This document shows, piece by piece, positions 9,169 through 17,218 of a stretch of 64,000 bases of DNA. The stretch is from positions 3,645,501-3,709,500 of the forward strand of contig CP000781.1 of the NCBI GenBank assembly GCA_000017645.1, in the 5' to 3' direction. The stretch is from Xanthobacter autotrophicus Py2. GTDB lineage: Bacteria; Pseudomonadota; Alphaproteobacteria; Rhizobiales; Xanthobacteraceae. The notes below the pieces were generated by a model. The model did not search any database. It saw nothing but the letters and a program-made list of their open reading frames with translations, and was not told the origin of the DNA. Both the position numbers and the translations under genes were made by a program. Position 1 is the first letter of the stretch; each line of letters begins with the position of its first letter.

Positions 9169-9332
9169 GATTAACCAACGGTTTTCACCGGAGGCGATTT
9201 GATCTTTCATTAGGCATGCCGATACGTTGGGCAGACCCGCCGGACCGGTACCCGCGCCGCACGCAAAGATGGCGCCAATAAACGAAAAACGCCCTTCCGC
9301 ACCTGACCCGACTTCCTTTCCAGGGGGACCTC

Positions 9333-10724
9333 ATGTCCGAAGCCGTTCATCCCGTAGACGAAATATTGCCAGCTCCGAAACTCGCGATTCTCGGCCTCCA
9401 GCATGTGCTGGTGATGTATGCCGGTGCAGTGGCGGTGCCGCTCATCATCGGCCGCGCGCTGAAGCTGCCGCCCCAGGATGTAGCCTTCCTCATCAGCGCG
9501 GACCTGTTTGCCTGCGGTCTCGCGACGCTGGCCCAGTGCCTTGGCTTCCTCGGCGTCGGCATCCGCCTGCCGGTGATGATGGGCGTCACCTTCGCCTCGG
9601 TCGGCCCCATGCTCTCGATGGCTGCGAGCCCGGAGATCGGCCTGTTGGGCATCTACGGCTCGGTGATCGCGGCGGGCATCTTCGGCATCATCGTCGCGCC
9701 TTTCGTCTCGCGGCTGTTGCCCCTGTTCCCGCCGGTGGTGACCGGCACCATCATCCTCATCATCGGCATCTCGCTCATGCGGGTGGGCATCAACTGGGCC
9801 GGCGGTGGCATCCCGTTCCTGACCCAGACCATCGACGGCAAGGTGGTGCAGGTGGCCAATCCCAATTACGGCCAGCTTCAGGGTCTCGGCATTTCCCTGT
9901 TCGTGATGCTGGTCGTCCTCGGCCTCATCAAGTGGGGCAAGGGTTTCCTTGCCAACGTGGCGGTGCTGCTCGGCATCATCGCCGGCGCGGTGCTGGCGAC
10001 CTTCCTCGGCATCATGCATTTCGAGAAGGTGGCCGCGGCGTCCTGGTTCGACGTGATCCTGCCGTTCCACTTTGGCATGCCCACGTTCCACATCGTCCCC
10101 ATCATCACCATGTGCATCGTGATGGTCGTGGTGATGATCGAATCGGTGGGCATGTTCCTCGCCCTCTCGGACATCACCGGCAAGCCCGTGGACCAGAAGG
10201 CGCTCACCAAGGGCCTGCGCGCCGACGGCGTGGGCACCCTTCTCGGCGGCGTTTTCAACACCTTCCCCTACACCTCCTTCTCGCAGAACGTGGGCCTTGT
10301 CGGCGTCACCGGCGTGCGCTCGCGCTGGGTGACGGTGGTGGGCGGCCTGATCATGCTCGGCCTCGGCCTGCTGCCGAAGATGGCGGCGCTGGTGGAGGCG
10401 GTGCCCCAGGTGGTGCTGGGTGGCGCGGGCCTCGTCATGTTCGGCATGGTGGCGGCCACCGGTGCGCGCATCCTCACCGGCGTCGACTTCAAGACCAACC
10501 GCTTCAACCTGTTCATCGTCGCGGTGTCGGTGGGCTTCGGCATGATCCCGCTGGTCTCGCCCAACTTCTTCAAGAACCTGCCGCACGAGCTGCATCCGCT
10601 GCTGGAGAGCGGGATCCTGCTCTGCGCCATTGTCGCCGTGCTGCTCAACGTCTTCTTCAATGGCGTGAAGAAGACCTCCACCGAGGAGATCGTCGCGGCG
10701 GCCAAGCAGGCCGAGGCCCACTGA
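9333..10724 (+). CDS. NCS2 family purine (urate/xanthine) permease
   Basis: Inner-membrane nucleobase:cation symporter-2 transporter of 463 aa with about 12-14 hydrophobic segments. The NCS2 hallmark GLQHVLVMYAG is in TM1 (near residues 20-30); RLPVMMGVTFASVGPM and the loop GVFNTFPYTSFSQNVGLV follow the UacT/XanP pattern. Specificity for urate or xanthine is inferred from its place between the uraH-puuE/uraD-allC operon and puuD. The ATG is preceded by a good ribosome-binding site (AGGGGGACCTC). It is probably coregulated with the divergent urate operon. Confidence 0.93.
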   Translation: MSEAVHPVDEILPAPKLAILGLQHVLVMYAGAVAVPLIIGRALKLPPQDVAFLISADLFACGLATLAQCLGFLGVGIRLPVMMGVTFASVGPMLSMAASPEIGLLGIYGSVIAAGIFGIIVAPFVSRLLPLFPPVVTGTIILIIGISLMRVGINWAGGGIPFLTQTIDGKVVQVANPNYGQLQGLGISLFVMLVVLGLIKWGKGFLANVAVLLGIIAGAVLATFLGIMHFEKVAAASWFDVILPFHFGMPTFHIVPIITMCIVMVVVMIESVGMFLALSDITGKPVDQKALTKGLRADGVGTLLGGVFNTFPYTSFSQNVGLVGVTGVRSRWVTVVGGLIMLGLGLLPKMAALVEAVPQVVLGGAGLVMFGMVAATGARILTGVDFKTNRFNLFIVAVSVGFGMIPLVSPNFFKNLPHELHPLLESGILLCAIVAVLLNVFFNGVKKTSTEEIVAAAKQAEAH

Positions 10725-10794
10725 CGTGGGCCGGGGGCGGGGAAAGGGGAGCGGTGCAAGGATGAACGCGGCCAATCAGGGCTTGGCTTTGCGC

Positions 10795-11721
10795 TCAGGC
10801 GGACAGCCGCTCCCCGATCTTCCCCAGCTCCTGGGCGATGTAGCGGCGGCCCTGGTCCACCAGCATGTCGGCGAAGGCCTTCACCTTCAACGGCACCAGC
10901 TGGCGGGCCGGGTAGAGCACGGCGAGGGTCGCGGGCTTGGGCGGGTGCGCCTGAAGCACCGGCACCAGGCGGCCCTCGGCGAGCGCATCCGCCACCTCGA
11001 AGCGGGGCTTCACCACGATGCCCCGCCCCTCGAGCGCCCACACCGTCAGCACGTCGCCATCGTCGGCCTCCAGGTGGCCGGTGACCGGCACGGCGAGGTC
11101 CCGGCCCTCGTCGGTCAGCATCCAGCGCAGTTCCCGAAGGCTCGCAAATCTCAGGAGCAGGCATTGGTGGGACAACAGATCCTGCGGGCGCAGCGGCACT
11201 CCCGCCCGCTCCAGATAGGCCGGGGCGGCGCACAGGATGCGTTCCACCTGCGCCACCTTGCGCATGATCATGCTGGAATCCTCGAAGGTGGCGAGGCGCA
11301 GCGCCACGTCGATGGATTCGGCGATGAGGTCGAGGGTGTGCTCGGAGAGGCGCAGGCGCACGTCGATCTCCGGATGCGCCTCCTGGTAGCGCGCCGAAAC
11401 CTGCGCCACCAGGCGCCGGCCCAGATGCAGCGGGGCGGTCACCCTGAGCGCGCCGCGGGGCAGGGCGCCCAGCTCCGACACATTGCTCTCCGCCGCGTCG
11501 ATGAGGCGGAGCGCGTCGGTGATGGCCTCGTAATAGACCCGGCCCTGCTCGGTCAGGCTCATGCGGCGGGTGGTGCGGTTGAACAGCCGGCAGCCCAGGT
11601 GCTTCTCCAGCATCTGGATGCGGTGGCTCACCACATTGGCGGACAGGCGCAGCCGCCGCGCCGCTTCCGAGAAGCTCTCGCTCTCCACCGACATGGCGAA
11701 GGCCTTCATATTGTCGAGCAC
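10795..11721 (-). CDS. LysR family transcriptional regulator
   Basis: LysR-type activator/repressor of about 308 aa. The N-terminal winged helix-turn-helix reads SFSEAARRLRLSANVVSHRIQ followed by LFNRTTRRMSLTEQGRVYY; a periplasmic-binding-type effector domain follows. The GTG at 11721 was chosen because AAAGGA lies 9 nt upstream and because the HTH then begins at the normal distance; an ATG at 11709 and an in-frame ATG at 11808 are alternatives. It is divergent from puuD across about 190 bp, so it probably controls puuD and perhaps the rest of the urate locus. The effector is unknown. Confidence 0.9.
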   Translation of the reverse strand: MLDNMKAFAMSVESESFSEAARRLRLSANVVSHRIQMLEKHLGCRLFNRTTRRMSLTEQGRVYYEAITDALRLIDAAESNVSELGALPRGALRVTAPLHLGRRLVAQVSARYQEAHPEIDVRLRLSEHTLDLIAESIDVALRLATFEDSSMIMRKVAQVERILCAAPAYLERAGVPLRPQDLLSHQCLLLRFASLRELRWMLTDEGRDLAVPVTGHLEADDGDVLTVWALEGRGIVVKPRFEVADALAEGRLVPVLQAHPPKPATLAVLYPARQLVPLKVKAFADMLVDQGRRYIAQELGKIGERLSA

Positions 11722-11913
11722 GATGCCGCGTCCTTTGCCCTGAACCTTCGCAACGATAAGCACGCGGGACGGCGGGGCCAATGGTGCCGCAAGATCCCGG
11801 ATCAACAATCATATGAGAGACCGCGTCATCCCATGTGCTTGCGGCGCAAGCCCATGGGCGCGGGCTCCGAAGGAAATGCCCCTTCGCCTTCCAGCTACGG
11901 GACCTGAACGGAC

Positions 11914-13137
11914 ATGGAACCTATCCTTCACGAGTGGGGCAGCCTGTTGCTGCGCTGGACGCACATCATCGCCGGCATGGCGTGGATCGGCTCGTCCTTC
12001 TACTTCATGCATCTCGACGCCAGCCTGAAGGCGACCCCCGACATTCCCGCCGGCAAGGGCGGCGAGGCGTGGGAAGTGCACGGCGGCGGCTTCTACCAGG
12101 TGAAGAAGTATCTGGTGGCCCCGAGCTTCCTGCCCGAGGAGCTGGGCTGGCACAAGTGGCAGTCCTACGCCACCTGGCTCACCGGTTTCTTCCTGCTGAT
12201 CTGGCTCTATTACTACAAGTCGTCCATCTATCTCATCGACCCGGCGGTGATGAACCTGAAGCCGTTCGTCGCCTTCGTCATCGGCATGGGCGGGCTGGCT
12301 TTGGGCTGGATCGCCTATGACCAGCTGTGCCGCTCCCGGCTCGGCAACAATCCCATGGCGGTGGGCGTCATCGTGTTCGTCGGCGTGGTCGTGGCGGCCT
12401 ACCTGTTCCAGCAGGTGTTCTCGGCCCGTGCCGCCTTTATCCACACTGGTGCGCTCATGGCCACCATCATGAGCGGCAACGTCTTCTTCGTCATCATCCC
12501 CAACCAGCACAAGGTGGTGGCGGCGCTGAAGGCGGGGCAGGTGCCGGACCCCTATTACGGCAAGACCGCGAAGCTCAGGTCAGGGCACAACAATTATTTC
12601 ACGCTGCCCGTCGTCTTCCTGATGATCTCGAACCACTATCCGCTCACTTATTCCACGCCCTATGCCTATGTCATCGTGGCGCTGTCGCTCGTGGTGGGCA
12701 CGGTGATCCGCTATTACTACAATGAGCGGCATGCCGGGCGTGGTGACAAGGCGTGGTGCTGGCTGGTGGCTGCGGTGTGCATCATCCTCGCCATCGCCAT
12801 CTCGGCCACCACCACCCCCATGGGCCGCACTGCCCTCGGCTTGCCGCCGCTGGTGAGCGTCGCCTATGCCCGCAGCGGGCCGCCGGTGGAGGTGCCGGAT
12901 GATGTCCAGAACATCGTCATGGGCCGCTGCTCCATGTGTCATGCCTCCGAGCCGCTCTACGAGGGCATCGTCATCGCCCCGCGCGGCGTGCTGCTGGATA
13001 CGCCGGAGCACATCGCCCGCAACCGCGACCTCATCGTGGTGCAGGCCGGCCTCACCCACGCCATGCCGCCCAACAACATCACCGAGCTGTCGCAGGAAGA
13101 CCGCGAGGTGCTGAAGGCCTGGGGGGCGGGCAAGTAA
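11914..13137 (+). CDS. puuD: Urate hydroxylase PuuD, membrane protein with C-terminal cytochrome c domain
   Basis: Integral-membrane urate oxidase type of 407 aa. The first ~320 residues form about eight transmembrane helices, starting with LLLRWTHIIAGMAWIGSSFYFMH; the C-terminal ~85 residues are a monoheme cytochrome c with RCSMCH (heme-binding Cys339, Cys342, His343) and a likely axial Met in THAMPPNN. PuuD-type enzymes convert urate to 5-hydroxyisourate and pass electrons to the respiratory chain instead of making H2O2. No soluble uricase or HpxO-like gene is seen here, so this is the entry enzyme for the uraH-puuE/uraD-allC genes. Confidence 0.93.
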   Translation: MEPILHEWGSLLLRWTHIIAGMAWIGSSFYFMHLDASLKATPDIPAGKGGEAWEVHGGGFYQVKKYLVAPSFLPEELGWHKWQSYATWLTGFFLLIWLYYYKSSIYLIDPAVMNLKPFVAFVIGMGGLALGWIAYDQLCRSRLGNNPMAVGVIVFVGVVVAAYLFQQVFSARAAFIHTGALMATIMSGNVFFVIIPNQHKVVAALKAGQVPDPYYGKTAKLRSGHNNYFTLPVVFLMISNHYPLTYSTPYAYVIVALSLVVGTVIRYYYNERHAGRGDKAWCWLVAAVCIILAIAISATTTPMGRTALGLPPLVSVAYARSGPPVEVPDDVQNIVMGRCSMCHASEPLYEGIVIAPRGVLLDTPEHIARNRDLIVVQAGLTHAMPPNNITELSQEDREVLKAWGAGK

Positions 13138-13154
13138 GGCTGGTCCCACGTCTT

Positions 13155-13190
13155 GTGATGGCCGCAGCGCATGCGGGTTGCGGCCATCAC
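13155..13190 (+). terminator. Strong hairpin downstream of puuD
   Basis: GTGATGGCCGCA and TGCGGCCATCAC form a perfect 12-bp stem around a 12-nt loop, 17 nt after the puuD stop. The following T content is weak, so termination may be partial and the downstream M20 gene may receive read-through. Confidence 0.6.
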
Positions 13191-13249
13191 GCCTTGTCGT
13201 TTGCGTCGAAAGCGCAATAAAAATGTATGTAAAATCGAAGGAAATCCCC

Positions 13250-14479
13250 ATGACGACCCCCGACGCCGACACCCTGCGCCACCTCATCGCCGAGCGCGCC
13301 GACGCGCAGCACGCGTTCCTGGCGGAGCTGGTGAAGGTGCCGTCCGACAATCCCCCCGGCGATTGCGCGCCCCATGCCGCCCGCGCCGCCGAGCTGCTGG
13401 AAGGGCTCGGCCATGTGGTGGAGCGCCATGTGGTGCCGGCCGAGCGGGTGAAGGCGGCGGGCATGATCTCGGTCACCAACCTCATCGTGCGCCATCGTTT
13501 CGGGGACGGGCCGGTGATCGCCCTCAACGCCCATGGCGACGTGGTGCCCCCCGGCGAGGGCTGGACCAGGGATCCCTTCGGCGCCGAGGTGGTGGACGGG
13601 CGCATGTATGGCCGTGGCGTCGCCGTCTCCAAGTCGGACTTCGCAACTTACGCTTTCGCCCTCGATGCGCTGAAGCGCTCGGGCCTGCCGCTCAAGGGCA
13701 CGGTGGAACTGCACTTCACCTATGACGAGGAGATCGGCGGCGAGGTGGGGCCGGGCTGGATCCTCGAACAGGGCATCACCAAGCCGGATTATGCCGTCTC
13801 CGCCGGCTTCACCTATGGCGTGGTGGTGGGCCACAACGGCTGCCTGCACCTGGAGGTGGAGGTGAACGGCAAGTCGGCCCACGCCGCGCTGCCCTTCACC
13901 GGCATCGACGCGCTGGAGGCGGCCAACCACATCCTCACCGCCCTCTATGCCTATCGCGGCACCCTGAAGGACAAGGTGTCCGAGGTGGCGGGCATCGGCT
14001 CGCCGCAGCTGACGGTGGGCCTTATCTCCGGCGGCATCAACACCAATGTGGTGCCGGACCGCGTCACCTTCCGCCTCGACCGCCGCATCGTGCCCGACGA
14101 GAGCCCGGAAGCGGTGGAAGCCGAAGTGCGCAAGGTGATCTCGGACGCCGCCTCCGCCTTCCCCAAGGCGCGGGTGGAGGTGCGGCGCATCCTGCTGGCG
14201 CGGCCTTTGGTGCCCAGCGAGGGAACGAAGGTGCTGTCGTCGGTGCTGTGCCGGAATGCCTCAGCGGTGACCGGCGAGACGGTGAAGGAAACCGGCGTTC
14301 CCATCTACACGGATGCGCGGCTTTATTCAGAGGCGGGCGTGCCGGTGGTGCTCTACGGCGCCGGCCCCCACACCATCGAGGAGGCCAACGGCCACCGGGC
14401 GGACGAGAACCTGCTCCTGTCGGACCTCGACAAGGCGACCTTGGTCATCGCCCTCACCCTGCGCGACCTGCTGGCATAG
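13250..14479 (+). CDS. M20 family metallohydrolase (ArgE/DapE-like), substrate unknown
   Basis: Zinc amidohydrolase/peptidase of 409 aa. Metal-ligand motifs visible are LNAHGDVVPPGEGW, GRGVAVSKSDFA and YDEEIGGEVGPGW, all fitting an active M20 enzyme. The ATG at 13250 was chosen because GAAGGAAA precedes it and because the protein then begins at the family's usual place. It follows puuD in the same direction, separated by a hairpin, so a role in the late urate or ureido-compound pathway is possible, but the family covers deacetylases, carbamoylases and dipeptidases and the sequence does not decide between them. Confidence 0.88.
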   Translation: MTTPDADTLRHLIAERADAQHAFLAELVKVPSDNPPGDCAPHAARAAELLEGLGHVVERHVVPAERVKAAGMISVTNLIVRHRFGDGPVIALNAHGDVVPPGEGWTRDPFGAEVVDGRMYGRGVAVSKSDFATYAFALDALKRSGLPLKGTVELHFTYDEEIGGEVGPGWILEQGITKPDYAVSAGFTYGVVVGHNGCLHLEVEVNGKSAHAALPFTGIDALEAANHILTALYAYRGTLKDKVSEVAGIGSPQLTVGLISGGINTNVVPDRVTFRLDRRIVPDESPEAVEAEVRKVISDAASAFPKARVEVRRILLARPLVPSEGTKVLSSVLCRNASAVTGETVKETGVPIYTDARLYSEAGVPVVLYGAGPHTIEEANGHRADENLLLSDLDKATLVIALTLRDLLA

Positions 14480-14493
14480 GGGCAAGCGGGGAG

Positions 14494-14529
14494 GGCCGCG
14501 GGCGGCGCATCTCCCCGCGCGGCCTTTTT
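14494..14529 (+). terminator. Rho-independent terminator after the M20 gene
   Basis: GGCCGCG and CGCGGCC arms flank a GC-rich loop and are followed directly by TTTTT, about 15 nt after the stop codon. This ends the puuD-side transcript before the divL-like gene. Confidence 0.7.
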
Positions 14530-14704
14530 ACCTTCCGGTTTGTGGAAGATGGGGCTTCGCCGCCGAGGGGGCGAAGCGCCTGTGTGCTGTGGCCGGCGCG
14601 CCCTTCAACGTCCGCTGCCCGTTCGGTAGACTGACGCGAGTGATTCGCGGGGGCGCCGGAGGAAGCTGCGGCGCCCGTCGGGCAGGGGAAGGACACCGGG
14701 GCGA

Positions 14705-17218
14705 ATGGCGGACCGCATCCGGACCGGCGTTCCGCGCCAAAGGCGCGGGCGTGAGCAGGGCAGCGCTCACCGGGCGGTGGGGCTGCGCCGGTTCTCCTTG
14801 CCGTCATGCTCGGTCCGTCCTGTCTGCGCCGGTCTCGCTGCGGTCTTCCTTTCTTCCACGCTGTTCGTAAGCCCGGCTGCCGCCGGTTGGGATGCGGCCG
14901 CGACCGCGGCCGGCGCCCTTTGGCCGGTGGCGGGGCTTGCGGCTGCCGCCATCGCCGGCCTTGCCGCCATGCGCAGCCATCGCGTGGCGAAGGACCTGCG
15001 CGGCCGCATTGAAGCCGCCGAACGCGCCGCCGCGGATGCCGCCGCCTCCGCCGCCCGCGCCCGCGCCGAGGCCCAGGCCTGCCGTGTCCTCCTGTCCGAT
15101 GGCGCTCCGGCCTTCCTGCTGTGGACGGGGCGGGAGGCGCCGGCCGACCTGTTCGGCCGCACCCCTGAGACGCTAAAGGCCGAGCTGGGGCCCGCCTCAT
15201 CCGCCTTCGAAACCGCGCTCGCCCGTCTGAAGGCGGAGGATGGCGCCTTCTCCCAGACACTGGACACGCCCAGGGGGCCGCTGCGGCTCGACGGCAGGAG
15301 CCGGGCGGGCGCCGGCATCCTGCTGCTGGCCCCGCTCAGCAGCGAAACGTCCGGGCATGAGGCTGGCCCGATGGCGTCCGGCCTTGCGGCCTTGCTCGAT
15401 GCGGCGCCCGCCCCGGCGTGGCTGCGCGGGGCGGATGGCGCGCTGTCTTATGTGAACCCCGCCTTCGTGGTGGCGGTGGGCGCCGCCTCGGCGGAGGAGG
15501 CCCGCGCGCAGGGCCTCGACCTCCTTGACGGCAAGACGCGCGCTGCCGCCGCCAGCGCGGAAGGCGCGGACGGTCATTTCCGCCAGCGGGTGAAGGCCGT
15601 CACCAAGGGCCAGCGGCGGCAGATGGAGGTGGTGGAGGTGGCCGGCATCTTCGGCACCGCCGGCATCGCCATCGATGTGACGTCGGAGGAAGACGCGCGG
15701 GCGGAGATGAAGCAGGCGGTGGTCGCCCATCGCCGCACCCTCGACCAATTGACCACGGCGGTGGCCATCTTCGGCGCCGACGAGCGCCTCGTGTTCCACA
15801 ATGCCGCCTATGAGCGGCTGTTCGACCTCTCCCCCGCCTTTCTCGACCAGCACCCACCGGAAGGCGAGATCCTGGAAGACCTGCGCACCCGCCGCAAGGT
15901 GCCGGAGCAGGCCGACTTCCGCGGCTGGCGCGCCCAGCTGCGCGAGGCCTACCGGGCCATCGAGCCGGTGAACGACTGGTGGCACCTGCCCGGCGGGCAG
16001 ATGCTGCGGGTGGTGGTGACGCCCAATGCGGAAGGCGGCGTCACCTATCTGTTCGACGACCTCTCCGAGCATATGGCGCTGGAGAGCCGCTACAACACGC
16101 TCATCCGCATCCAGGGCGAGACGCTGGACGGGCTGGCGGAAGCCGTCGCCGTGTTCGGCTCGGACGGGCGGCTCAATCTTTACAACCACGCGTTCCTCGG
16201 CCTGTGGTCGCTCGAGGCTCGCGCTTTGGGCGAGCGACCGCACGTGGATGCGGTGGCCGCCCTGTGCCGGCCGCTGCATGGCGAGACCTCGGCCTTCGCC
16301 CGCATCCGCCACGCGGTGACCACCATCGGCCCGCGCGAGGCGGTGACTTTGCGCATCGAGCGCCCGGACGGCCGGGTTCTGGACGGCGCCACCCAGCCGC
16401 TGCCGGACGGCGGCACCATGGTCACCTTCCGCGATGTCACCGACAGCGTGAAGGTGGAGCGGGCGCTGATCGAGCGCGCCGAGGCGCTGGAGGCGGCGGA
16501 CAAGCTGAAGAATGCCTTCGTCGGCCACGTCTCCTACCATTTGCGCACGCCCCTCAACACGCTCCTGGGCTATGCCGACATGCTGCGGGATGGCCTAGCC
16601 GGCCCGCTCAATACCCGCCAGCAGGATTATCTGGAGCACATGCGCCAGTCCTCCGACCAGCTGCGCGCGCTGATCGACGACATCCTCGACCTCGCCTCCA
16701 TCGATGCCGGGGCCATGGAGCTGGACCTGTCCGACGTGGACGTGGGCGAGACCGTGCTCGGCGTCGCCGAGGCGGTGCGCGATCCGGTGGCGGAGGCGGG
16801 GCTGAACCTTGCCGTCAGCGTCGGCCCGGATGCGGGCCATTTCGTCGCCGACGGGCGGCGGGTGCGGCAGATCCTGTTCAACCTCCTGTCCAACGCCATC
16901 GCCGTCTCGCCCGCCGGCGGCACGGTGAGCCTCGGCGCGGTGCGGCGCGACGGGGCGCTGGTCTTCACCGTGCGCGACGAGGGGCCGGGCGTGCCCGCCG
17001 AGGTGGCCGATACCCTGTTCGAGCGCTTCGAGAGCCGCAGCGCCGGCCCGCGCCATCGCGGGGTGGGGCTGGGCCTTGCCATCGTGCGCTCCTTCATGAC
17101 CCTCCATGGCGGCTCCGTCACCGTGGCGCCGGCCGGGCGCGGGCCGGACGCCAAAGGTACCCTCGCCACCTGTATCTTCCCCTTGTCCGGCGAAGGCCGG
17201 AGAGAGGCCGCCGAATGA
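14705..17218 (+). CDS. divL: DivL-like PAS-domain histidine kinase homologue with Tyr at the phospho-acceptor site
   Basis: Protein of 837 aa. It has a hydrophobic N-terminal region (to about residue 85), at least two PAS-like segments (around 230-330 and 340-590), a HisKA dimerisation helix and an HATPase domain with intact N, G1 and G2 boxes (NLLSNAIAVSP, VRDEGPGVPAE, GVGLGLAIVRSF). The H-box reads VSYHLRTPLN, so Tyr611 stands where canonical kinases have His, followed by His612 in place of Glu. Caulobacter DivL, a CtrA-pathway cell-cycle regulator, carries the same kind of Tyr substitution and also neighbours tsaE. The gene overlaps tsaE by 4 nt. The exact start in the N-terminal region is uncertain. 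Confidence 0.82.
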   Translation: MADRIRTGVPRQRRGREQGSAHRAVGLRRFSLPSCSVRPVCAGLAAVFLSSTLFVSPAAAGWDAAATAAGALWPVAGLAAAAIAGLAAMRSHRVAKDLRGRIEAAERAAADAAASAARARAEAQACRVLLSDGAPAFLLWTGREAPADLFGRTPETLKAELGPASSAFETALARLKAEDGAFSQTLDTPRGPLRLDGRSRAGAGILLLAPLSSETSGHEAGPMASGLAALLDAAPAPAWLRGADGALSYVNPAFVVAVGAASAEEARAQGLDLLDGKTRAAAASAEGADGHFRQRVKAVTKGQRRQMEVVEVAGIFGTAGIAIDVTSEEDARAEMKQAVVAHRRTLDQLTTAVAIFGADERLVFHNAAYERLFDLSPAFLDQHPPEGEILEDLRTRRKVPEQADFRGWRAQLREAYRAIEPVNDWWHLPGGQMLRVVVTPNAEGGVTYLFDDLSEHMALESRYNTLIRIQGETLDGLAEAVAVFGSDGRLNLYNHAFLGLWSLEARALGERPHVDAVAALCRPLHGETSAFARIRHAVTTIGPREAVTLRIERPDGRVLDGATQPLPDGGTMVTFRDVTDSVKVERALIERAEALEAADKLKNAFVGHVSYHLRTPLNTLLGYADMLRDGLAGPLNTRQQDYLEHMRQSSDQLRALIDDILDLASIDAGAMELDLSDVDVGETVLGVAEAVRDPVAEAGLNLAVSVGPDAGHFVADGRRVRQILFNLLSNAIAVSPAGGTVSLGAVRRDGALVFTVRDEGPGVPAEVADTLFERFESRSAGPRHRGVGLGLAIVRSFMTLHGGSVTVAPAGRGPDAKGTLATCIFPLSGEGRREAAE

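Noticed and set aside
9210..10775. Long minus-strand frame opposite the purine permease, very His/Asp/Glu-rich
   Set aside because: A shadow of the permease codons (GTC/ATC/GCC read in antisense give Asp/His/Gly); no start signal and no fold.
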